Assembly: GCA_016192205.1 (NCBI GenBank)
Contig: JACPUP010000052.1
Location: forward strand, 1-13,266
DNA from: Candidatus Kerfeldbacteria bacterium
GTDB lineage: Bacteria > Patescibacteriota > Patescibacteriia > SBBC01 > JACPUP01
Direction: 5' to 3'
DNA: 13,266 bases
Position 1 is the stretch's first letter. Every line of letters starts with the position of its first letter. Shown here one piece after another: positions 1 through 5,547 of the stretch. The notes beneath the pieces were generated by a model. It did no database searches, had not been told where the DNA came from, and saw only the letters and a list, made by a program, of their open reading frames with translations. Both the position numbers and the translations under genes were made by a program.

Positions 1-11
1 ATTCGGCGGGG

Positions 12-27
12 TGCCGCCGTGGCGGCA
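12..27. repeat. GC-rich palindrome at left edge
   Basis: TGCCGCC and GGCGGCA face each other with two bases between them. A realistic fold is a 6-bp stem with a 4-nt loop, extended by GGGG at 8-11 against the C-run near 30-33. On the minus strand it lies downstream of the tRNA block, so it could mark the 3' end of that transcript. No T-run follows, so I do not call it an intrinsic terminator. Confidence 0.4.
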
Positions 28-162
28 AACCCCCGACCCCTGTCCCGCGCCTTTCTTCATGGACCTGAAGGGACTCGAACCCCTTACCTCCGTCCAGCAC
101 CATTCCCATGGACCGTACCGGATTCGAACCGGTGACCTCTGCAATGCGAATGCAGCGCCCCG

Positions 163-276
163 CCTGCCTGCTAATGCCTTTTTGGAGACAGGGGGACTCG
201 AACCCCCGACCTTCGCAATGCGAATGCGACGCTCTACCAACTGAGCTATGTCCCCGCGCAGGCATTGGCGGGCAGG
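163..276. repeat. Inner inverted repeat: 16-bp arms at 163-178 and 261-276, 14/16 paired
   Basis: CCTGCCTGCTAATGCC at 163-178 faces 261-276, whose reverse complement is CCTGCCCGCCAATGCC. Fourteen of sixteen positions pair. The two exceptions (270/169 and 267/172) are C·A in minus-strand RNA but would be U·G wobbles in plus-strand RNA. The arm at 276 starts immediately at the exon edge of tRNA B. The complete tRNA-Ala lies inside, with linkers of 5 nt (260-256) and 4 nt (182-179). Confidence 0.85.
183..255 (-). tRNA. tRNA-Ala(CGC), complete, innermost of the nest ('tRNA C')
   Basis: A canonical 73-nt cloverleaf reads on the minus strand. Acceptor GGGGACA pairs with TGTCTCC, including a G3·U70 pair typical of alanine tRNAs. 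The D-arm is GCTC-AGTTGGTA-GAGC, the anticodon stem TCGCA/TGCGA with loop TTCGCAT (anticodon CGC), the variable loop AGGTC, and the T-arm GGGGG-TTCGAGT-CCCCC, with discriminator A at 183. No 3' CCA is encoded; AAAA follows. It lies inside the D-arm insert of another tRNA-Ala with the same anticodon, so it could supply the function its host gene lost. Confidence 0.95.
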
Positions 277-388
277 TCTACCAGCTGAGCTAACGGCCCT
301 AGGAATGGTGCTGGACGAATGCGGTGCTCCACCAACTGAAGCTACAGGATCATCAACTAGACACGATGGTTGGTTTATCTAGGGGTAA

Positions 389-404
389 TGTTCCACGTGG
401 AACA
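389..404. promoter_or_regulatory. parS: parS-type centromere site (ParB binding)
   Basis: TGTTCCACGTGGAACA is a perfect 16-bp palindrome. It matches the known chromosomal parS pattern (TGTTnCACGTGnAACA, in the variant known from Pseudomonas), which ParB/Spo0J binds to start chromosome segregation. Such sites cluster near replication origins, which suggests, but does not prove, an origin-proximal location. It lies between tRNA-Arg and the nested tRNA block. No parA or parB gene is visible in this window. Confidence 0.85.
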
Positions 405-465
405 CTCTCACTAGAACCATGAATAAAGAGCTCTATATCGCAGAATCTTTTGACACCTTCACCCG

Positions 466-538
466 TGCCCCCACTAGGATTCGAACCTAGATTTACCCCT
501 TAGGACGGGGTCGTTCTTATCCATTGAACTATAGGGGC
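466..538 (-). tRNA. tRNA-Arg(CCT)
   Basis: A complete 73-nt cloverleaf reads on the minus strand. Acceptor GCCCCTA pairs with TGGGGGC, with one G·U. The D-arm is GTTC...GAAC, the anticodon stem ACCCC/GGGGT with loop GTCCTAA (anticodon CCT, codon AGG), and the T-arm CTAGG-TTCGAAT-CCTAG, with discriminator A at 466. No CCA is encoded, so a CCA-adding enzyme is needed. It is intact and unsplit, unlike the tRNA block about 115 bp further along the same strand. Confidence 0.95.
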
Positions 539-600
539 AGGGGTAACAGTGCGAAAAAAGTTATTTGTCTTGGAAAATGCGTGGCACAATACTACTCTTT

Positions 601-620
601 CAATATTCAGGAGAATATTG
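601..620. other. AT-rich hairpin, 8-bp stem
   Basis: CAATATTC and GAATATTG form a perfect 8-bp stem around AGGA. A second, weaker copy of the theme (ATATTC, TAGT, GAATAT) lies at 630-645 and overlaps the stop codon of the small minus-strand gene. Placed just past that gene, the pair may end or stabilise its transcript. No T-run follows, so the role is a guess. Confidence 0.45.
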
Positions 621-634
621 TGTCGTAAAATATT

Positions 635-847
635 CTAGTGAATATATTTGCTTGATAGACTGGCTGAAATTGATTCGAGAAACCCTGATTTACTGTCAAA
701 GTATGAAACTGAAATAAACAGAATCGCTAATATTAGCAATATAATCCAGAAATTACGAAGATCTTTTCTCAAGTACGGAAACGGCGTGCTTGTTTTGTCT
801 CTCTGATCCGATTCCATAGTACTAATAATTGTATTGGAAACGCTCAT
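635..847 (-). CDS. Small single-pass membrane protein, unrecognised
   Basis: The frame encodes about 70 aa from ATG at 847 and about 60 aa from the in-frame ATG at 817. A TTG at 871 is also open. There is a charged N-terminal half, then one strong hydrophobic segment rich in Ile and Leu (roughly residues 34-50 from the 847 start), then a short tail ending KYIH. It is the only open frame in a 440-bp AT-rich stretch, and tiny single-TM proteins are common in reduced bacterial genomes. No ribosome-binding site stands out at any start, so the start is uncertain. It is divergent from the surface-protein operon and its 5' end abuts that operon's promoter. No function is proposed. Confidence 0.45.
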   Translation of the reverse strand: MSVSNTIISTMESDQRDKTSTPFPYLRKDLRNFWIILLILAILFISVSYFDSKSGFLESISASLSSKYIH

Positions 848-864
848 TTTGAACAAGCCGAAGC

Positions 865-893
865 TTGACAAACTCTAAAAAAAGAACTATAAT
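865..893 (+). promoter_or_regulatory. Perfect sigma70-type promoter for the surface-protein operon
   Basis: TTGACA at 865-870 and TATAAT at 888-893 both match the housekeeping consensus exactly, with the optimal 17-bp spacer. Transcription should start near 900, giving a leader of about 80 nt before the ATG at 982. The element sits in AT-rich DNA, partly overlapping a small CAAGC-CGAA-GCTTG hairpin (854-867). It implies strong constitutive expression. Confidence 0.85.
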
Positions 894-915
894 GAATGGG
901 TAAGGAAAATTTCTA

Positions 916-937
916 TTTTGGCTAAATAAAGCCAAAA
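916..937 (+). promoter_or_regulatory. Leader hairpin in the 5' UTR of the surface operon
   Basis: TTTTGGCT (916-923) and AGCCAAAA (930-937) form a perfect 8-bp stem with a 6-nt loop, about 16 nt into the predicted transcript. It could protect the 5' end of the mRNA or act in control. On the plus strand the run after the stem is A-rich, so it is not a terminator. Confidence 0.5.
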
Positions 938-981
938 ATCAGAAAATCTTCTTTGCGAAAAACATAAAGTAAAGAGAAAAG

Positions 982-3975
982 ATGACCGGAACGGTCAAAA
1001 AGCTTCACAAACAGCTGAGGCTTTCACTATACGAAATAGAGAAGACGACCACAGAGTTCCAACACCAGGCCGCAGGAGTTTCTGTGGCATGGTACGCGCT
1101 CTCCAGACTCGCTGTGGCTGCTCTCAAAACGGCGGACTTCTTTGTGCTCATCCCGCTCTATACTGCCTGGAAGCCAGCGCGGTCGTTTACCGAAATTGCA
1201 CCCAAGGACGAGCGGGGAACCTTCCTTATTTCGTACGGGCGGTTTTTGCAGCTGCAAAGTTTGGCCGCAGCAGTGGTTACGTTGGCCCTCGCTCTCGGTG
1301 CCTTGCAAGTCGTCAACGTGGTTGTGCTGCGCGAGCTCCTCAAGGCTGACCAAGCTCTCGCGTACTCCAGCTCGGTGTCGTTGAACCCAACCTGGGATCG
1401 AACTGCCTATCGACATGACAGTTACATTCCACCGCCCGAATGTACGTTCAGCGGGACCTCGTACAACTGCGAATCGGCGACTTTGACAACAATCAAAGCT
1501 GGACTTTCGAACATTAGCATCGACTGCGATCCAACCTTCGATCAACGGACCCATCGGAGCGCGATGCGATTTAGCTTATCATCCATTCCTGATACGGCCA
1601 CGGTTACGAACGTCCAACTTTCCGTGAATGTCAGTACCACCACGACCGCGACCGTCACGATTCTTCGCACGGCGATCGATGACATCTCAAGTTCGAGTTG
1701 TACAGATTCGTCGTCGTCGGGAATGTATAGTCGAGTTGGCACTGGAACAACGTACACCACCGCCAGCAACTGGAACACAACCGGTGTGAAAACGTATGAC
1801 CTTGGCAGCACCGCGGACAGCGACGTGCAAGCGCGCCTCACGAGTGGTGATCTCATCACGATTGGCCTGACGGCCAGCGCGGCCACGGCCGGCGCTTACT
1901 CCTCGACGGACGCGAGTTCGAACAAACCACAGCTCATCGTGACGTACACGCTGCCGCCGCAAACACCGACGGGCGTGTCGCACAGCGGCAACACGACGAC
2001 CGCCATCACCTGGACCTGGACGGATAACGCCAGCGAGGACAGCGCCAACGTGATTCATGATGCGAGCCACAGTGTCCTGTGTTCCACTGGGGCAGTCTCC
2101 GGCACCGGCTCAACCGGCAGCTGCCAAGAAACTGGGCTCGCGGCGAACACCTCGTTTACGAGACACGTGAACGTCACCGACGCAGACGGGAATACCGATT
2201 CGTCCAGCGCGTCCGCATATACTTCGATCGAAACGCCGACCGGCATCAATTTCTCCAACCTAACGTCCTCCGGTTTTACCGCCGCCGCAGCCGGGACACT
2301 TTCAAACCTCACTGCCGGTTCCTCCGGGGTGTACTGCCAAGAGTCGGTGACCTCAACCAACTCGGGCTGGGTGCAAGAGAATGCCTGGCCCCTGACGTCG
2401 CTGTCGCCGAACACGCAGTACCGCGTCCAGTGCAAGGCGCGGAACGGCAATGGGGACGAAACACCCCTCACCTCCGAGGCTACGGTCACGACCTTGGCGC
2501 CTGCGTCGAATGTCACCTCGAATCGTACGACGAACACCTGGTACACCTCGGGCGGATTTCGATTCTCGAACAACGCCGGTTTCGGCGCCGGTGGGGTGCA
2601 ATATTACCAATACGCCTTCAAGCAATCAGCGACGCACACCTTCACGGGCAGCGACAGCACCTGGTCAGACCTCGATGACAACTGTCCGGGCGGAGCGTGC
2701 ACCAACGGCGGCCTCACGCTCAACCTGACCGCGACCGCGCTTGGGCAGAACTGGTACCTCCACGCGCGGCCGCTCAATGCCGCTCAAGTCGCGAGCGCCA
2801 GCCAGACACTCGGACCGTACTGGTTCGATGGAGCCGGGCCAACGCTTTCGACCGTGGCGGCGTCGGCCGCTGAAACGAGCGCGACTATCGCCTGGACAAC
2901 GAGCGAGGCAGCATCGACGCAGGTCGAGTACGGCGCCACCACGAGCTATGGGACAAGTACCACGCTCGACTCCACGCTCGCAACGAGCCACAGCGTCACC
3001 CTTACCGGGTTAACGGCTGGCACGACGTACCATTTCCGCGTGAAGTCCCGCGACGCCGCTGGCAATGATTCGGTGTCAGCGGACGCGAGTTTCACCACGA
3101 CCGTGGCCGAGACCCCAGCGCCGGGCGAAGAGCCAACGCCGGACGATACGACCTCGCCCGAGCCAGATCCAACGCCGACCGTGACGCCACCGTCCGCGCC
3201 GACCATCATCAACCGGGCGAACGACGCCATCGTCGTCTCCAGGAAACCGAAGTTCGTTGGGCTGGCGCCGGCCGGAACAACTGTTGAGGTGTCAGTGGAT
3301 GGCGTCGTGGACGGCACTGTGGCGGTCCGTGAGACTTCTACAGGTGTCGGGTCGTTCGTCTACCGTCCGACGCTGCACCTGTCGGTCGGCACGCACGCGC
3401 TCGAGTTCGTGACCGTGGACGGCGATCAGCGGAGTGCGATTCCTACGACGCTCACCCTCGTTGTGGCGGAGAAGCAGGCAGACCCGCAGCTGGCCAAGGC
3501 CATTGTGAACGACGTGCCAACACCGGCCGTCACCATCCGTGGCACAGCCCCACGCACCGGCATCCTCAAGATTCTCGTGGACGACGAAGTGGTGCAATCC
3601 ATCTCGGTCACGGCTGGTCAGAGTTACGAGTATTCGGTTTCGACCGACGGCAGTTTCGGTCAGGGCGGGCACAATGTCATCGTCCAAGTGGTTGACGCGG
3701 GCGAACAGGTGCGCGAGACCCAGCGCGTGCTGAAATTCATCAAGGAAAAAAAGAGCAGCGCAGCTGCACCTCGTTTGCCGACTGACGTTCGCTTCGCTGG
3801 CCCAGCCACCTACGTCGTCGAATCCGGCGACTCGCTCTGGTGGATTGCGCAGCGGTTCCTGGGCAACGGCGCACGCTGGCCAGACCTCGTGGCCGCGAAC
3901 CGCAACCGACACCCGAGCCTGGGGATAAATCCGAGCTTGATTTCCATCGGCTGGAGGCTTACGATACCGCGCTAA
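982..3975 (+). CDS. Large cell-surface protein: DNRLRE-like, FN3, Ig-like and C-terminal LysM domains
   Basis: This 997-aa protein has a cytoplasmic-looking N-terminus and a strong hydrophobic segment at about 94-116. A possible signal-peptidase site (ALA, 125-127) follows, so it should be exported or membrane-tethered. About 150-325 resembles the DNRLRE/CBM96-type beta-sandwich (RFSLSSIP start, PQLIVTY end). FN3-like repeats follow (about 323-705), the last with the QVEYG-TTSYG pattern of phosphatase-type FN3 domains. A Pro/Thr/Glu linker spans about 708-740, then two Ig-like repeats, then LysM at about 943-997 (YVVESGDSLWWIAQ...LTIPR), which should bind peptidoglycan. The start is the first ATG after a consensus promoter; AAAGAGAAAAG is a weak ribosome-binding site. 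Its C-terminal half is paralogous to the protein at 8485-11736. No catalytic domain is visible, so adhesion or scaffolding is the likeliest role. Confidence 0.88.
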   Translation: MTGTVKKLHKQLRLSLYEIEKTTTEFQHQAAGVSVAWYALSRLAVAALKTADFFVLIPLYTAWKPARSFTEIAPKDERGTFLISYGRFLQLQSLAAAVVTLALALGALQVVNVVVLRELLKADQALAYSSSVSLNPTWDRTAYRHDSYIPPPECTFSGTSYNCESATLTTIKAGLSNISIDCDPTFDQRTHRSAMRFSLSSIPDTATVTNVQLSVNVSTTTTATVTILRTAIDDISSSSCTDSSSSGMYSRVGTGTTYTTASNWNTTGVKTYDLGSTADSDVQARLTSGDLITIGLTASAATAGAYSSTDASSNKPQLIVTYTLPPQTPTGVSHSGNTTTAITWTWTDNASEDSANVIHDASHSVLCSTGAVSGTGSTGSCQETGLAANTSFTRHVNVTDADGNTDSSSASAYTSIETPTGINFSNLTSSGFTAAAAGTLSNLTAGSSGVYCQESVTSTNSGWVQENAWPLTSLSPNTQYRVQCKARNGNGDETPLTSEATVTTLAPASNVTSNRTTNTWYTSGGFRFSNNAGFGAGGVQYYQYAFKQSATHTFTGSDSTWSDLDDNCPGGACTNGGLTLNLTATALGQNWYLHARPLNAAQVASASQTLGPYWFDGAGPTLSTVAASAAETSATIAWTTSEAASTQVEYGATTSYGTSTTLDSTLATSHSVTLTGLTAGTTYHFRVKSRDAAGNDSVSADASFTTTVAETPAPGEEPTPDDTTSPEPDPTPTVTPPSAPTIINRANDAIVVSRKPKFVGLAPAGTTVEVSVDGVVDGTVAVRETSTGVGSFVYRPTLHLSVGTHALEFVTVDGDQRSAIPTTLTLVVAEKQADPQLAKAIVNDVPTPAVTIRGTAPRTGILKILVDDEVVQSISVTAGQSYEYSVSTDGSFGQGGHNVIVQVVDAGEQVRETQRVLKFIKEKKSSAAAPRLPTDVRFAGPATYVVESGDSLWWIAQRFLGNGARWPDLVAANRNRHPSLGINPSLISIGWRLTIPR

Positions 3976-3992
3976 CCCTAAACAGCACCCAT

Positions 3993-5531
3993 ATGATGTT
4001 TCTTCGAACGCGGGGGGGGAAAACCGGCTTCATCCTTAGCATGACCGTCCTCGGCTTGGGCCTGTTGAGCGGTGCCTCGGCCATTCTTGACATCGATACG
4101 GACGGGTACGTCGGCGTTCTCCAGGGCGGTGACGACTGCGTGGACCAGACGCACGCGGTCTTCATGAACGGTACGCCCGAGTGCGACGACGGCCAACCGC
4201 CGGTCTACCTGAACGGCCAGTACGACATCGTCGACCACGCCTGGGTGGCAGACGGGACCACCTACCACCTCTATTCGTCCTGTTGCACCATCAGCAATAC
4301 GGTCATCTACCGATACACGAGCACGGACCTCCGGACGCTCTCTGCCCCGACCACTGTTTTCGGTCCAAACCCAGGCGCGTGGGATCACTCATCCATCTGG
4401 GCGCCGTACGTCATCGAACACGCGGGTGTGTACTACCTGTTCTACACGGGTGTCGACCTTCGCTTGGGTGAAGCAGACCAGTACCAGCGCATCGGCCTGG
4501 CCACGTCCACGGACCTCGTCACCTGGACGCGCGCGCCGGTGAATAACTGTTCTGACCCCAATGGCGACGGCTGCGTCTACGAGTGCGACGAACCCTGGAC
4601 GACCTGGGGCGACGGCGGGGATTTCGACAACCAGTGCCGCGACCCCATGGTCGTCCGCGACGAGGCGAACGGCCGGTGGGTGTTGTTCGCGACGACTCGA
4701 CACAACGCCTCCACCCAAGCCGTTGCCGTGGCGACCTCAACTGACCTGTTGAACTGGACCGGCACCGGCTACATTGAGGCCTCGGCGCGAGTCAGCACGG
4801 GCGTTTTGGGCCAGCTCACGGGCGGCGTGGCCGAGAACCCGTTCGTCACAGCGCACGATGGCACCTTTTACCTCTCCTGGACTGACTACTGGGACACCGA
4901 GGATTTCTGGTATACGACGAACCCGCGCACGGCCGTCCAGTACGCGACGTCCACAACCCTTGACGCTGACCCAACGGGCAGCGCCAACTGGACCTACCGC
5001 GGCTACACGCCTGACCCGGGTGTGAACGGGTCCGAGGTGCAGGTGCTCTCCGGAGACACGTGGATCCTCACCCAGAGCATCATGAGCGGTTACTCGGGCG
5101 CCTGGCCCGAGCAGCGCCGCAACCTGCGTGTGAAGCGCATTGAGTGGAACGGCGATGGCACGTACACGACGGAGAACAACACCGACCTCGCCTGCCGCGT
5201 GCCGAGCGCTGCCATCAACCCCGGCGTGCCGGAACAGTGCGGGGATTCCGTCGACAATGATTGCGACGCCGGGGTCGATGAGCCGATGTGCGTCGGCGTA
5301 TGCGCGGATGCAGACGGCGACGGGTATGGCACGAGCGGTACGTTGTCGTGCAGCCAGCCCGCTCTTGACTGCAACGACGCCAATCCATCCATCAATCCAG
5401 GCGTGACCGAGATCTGCGATACCATCGACAACAACTGCGATGGCCGCGTCAACGAAGGAAACGTCTGCCGCAGGCGTCGAGTCTTCCAATGGATTTCGGA
5501 TGGACAGATAGAAATCGCCAAAAAACTGTAG
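3993..5531 (+). CDS. Secreted GH43-like five-bladed propeller protein with MopE-like metal-binding tail
   Basis: From ATG 3993 the protein is 512 aa. I chose this start because it gives a clean Sec signal peptide (basic start, hydrophobic core, ASA cleavage near residue 30) and does not overlap the upstream gene, which ends 17 nt earlier. No Shine-Dalgarno is visible. A DxDTDG calcium-type loop follows the signal. Then comes a propeller like those of the GH32/43/68 group, with repeated 'GxYYLFY' and 'ATSTDLxxWT' blade motifs. Candidate catalytic acids sit where the family has them: D81 in DHAW, D217 in CRDP, E281 in ENPF. About 400-490 is a MopE-like Cys/Asp repeat (NPGxxExCxDxxDNDCDxxVDE). 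It ends abruptly in a basic tail. It is paralogous to the next gene but lacks that gene's TSP1 and FG-GAP part. Substrate unknown. Confidence 0.85.
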   Translation: MMFLRTRGGKTGFILSMTVLGLGLLSGASAILDIDTDGYVGVLQGGDDCVDQTHAVFMNGTPECDDGQPPVYLNGQYDIVDHAWVADGTTYHLYSSCCTISNTVIYRYTSTDLRTLSAPTTVFGPNPGAWDHSSIWAPYVIEHAGVYYLFYTGVDLRLGEADQYQRIGLATSTDLVTWTRAPVNNCSDPNGDGCVYECDEPWTTWGDGGDFDNQCRDPMVVRDEANGRWVLFATTRHNASTQAVAVATSTDLLNWTGTGYIEASARVSTGVLGQLTGGVAENPFVTAHDGTFYLSWTDYWDTEDFWYTTNPRTAVQYATSTTLDADPTGSANWTYRGYTPDPGVNGSEVQVLSGDTWILTQSIMSGYSGAWPEQRRNLRVKRIEWNGDGTYTTENNTDLACRVPSAAINPGVPEQCGDSVDNDCDAGVDEPMCVGVCADADGDGYGTSGTLSCSQPALDCNDANPSINPGVTEICDTIDNNCDGRVNEGNVCRRRRVFQWISDGQIEIAKKL

Positions 5532-5547
5532 CGGCCTACCAACCATC

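Larger units (their letters stand above)
109..299 (-). tRNA. Interrupted tRNA-Ala(CGC) ('tRNA B'), exons 299-277 and 158-109, 118-bp insert in the D-stem
   Basis: Exon 1 (299-277, 23 nt) gives acceptor GGGCCGT, TA, D-stem GCTC, D-loop AGCTGGTA and GA. Exon 2 (158-109, 50 nt) begins with GC, which completes the D-stem as GAGC. It continues with G26, anticodon stem CTGCA/TGCAG around loop TTCGCAT, variable AGGTC, T-arm ACCGG-TTCGAAT-CCGGT, acceptor ACGGTCC and discriminator A. Joined, the exons make exactly 73 nt. The acceptor stem pairs at all 7 positions, including the G3·U70 pair that marks alanine tRNAs, and the anticodon is CGC (codon GCG). The break falls between positions 23 and 24. The insert (276-159) holds a complete second tRNA-Ala(CGC) flanked by a 16-bp imperfect inverted repeat. 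No CCA is encoded. Whether the mature tRNA is made depends on splicing that cannot be seen here; otherwise it is a disrupted gene. Confidence 0.8.
91..317. repeat. Outer inverted repeat: perfect 16-bp arms at 91-106 and 302-317
   Basis: CGTCCAGCACCATTCC at 91-106 is the exact reverse complement of 302-317. In minus-strand RNA this gives a 16-bp helix, lengthened inward by a T·G pair (301/107) and an A-T pair (300/108). It therefore ends directly at the acceptor stem of the enclosed tRNA-Ala (299 and 109/110). The arms begin in the anticodon loop of the outer tRNA. I see no target-site duplication and no transposase. Confidence 0.9.
60..351 (-). pseudogene. Outermost tRNA ('tRNA A'), Thr-like, split in the anticodon loop by a 227-bp insert
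   Basis: On the minus strand the 5' part (351 down to about 315) has a 7-nt acceptor strand, TA, a D-arm (GCTT...GAGC) and an anticodon arm starting CCGCA-TTCGT, which resembles bacterial tRNA-Thr(CGT). The 3' part (90 down to 60) has a variable loop AGGTA, a good T-arm (AGGGG-TTCGAGT-CCCTT), acceptor strand CAGGTCC and discriminator A. No CCA is encoded. Between them (317-91) lies a perfect 16-bp inverted repeat enclosing another interrupted tRNA. Joining the halves does not restore a good tRNA: the acceptor strands GATCCTG/CAGGTCC pair at only 5 of 7 positions, and the anticodon stem CCGCA/GACGG at 3 of 5. It may be a decayed tRNA-Thr, or two halves from different tRNAs brought together by the insertion. 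Treat it as a probable pseudogene. Confidence 0.6.

Noticed and set aside
159..276. Group I intron in the interrupted tRNA-Ala
   Set aside because: At 118 bp it is far too short, it lies in the D-stem, and nearly all of it is the inner tRNA plus its inverted repeat.
11..293. Open frames on the plus strand across the tRNA block
   Set aside because: They read through the antisense of tRNA T-loops and repeat the same peptide because T-arm sequences recur. They are not proteins.
60..351. CRISPR array or simple tandem repeat in the tRNA block
   Set aside because: The repeats are inverted and nested around complete tRNA bodies, with no regular direct-repeat and spacer pattern.
450..480. Plus-strand promoter with TTGACA at 450-455
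   Set aside because: No acceptable -10 at 16-18 bp, and the downstream part would lie inside the tRNA-Arg gene with no plus-strand gene to serve.
3840..3992. N-terminal extension of the shorter propeller gene from an upstream ATG
   Set aside because: It would overlap the LysM domain coding region out of frame. The ATG at 3993 gives a clean signal peptide instead.
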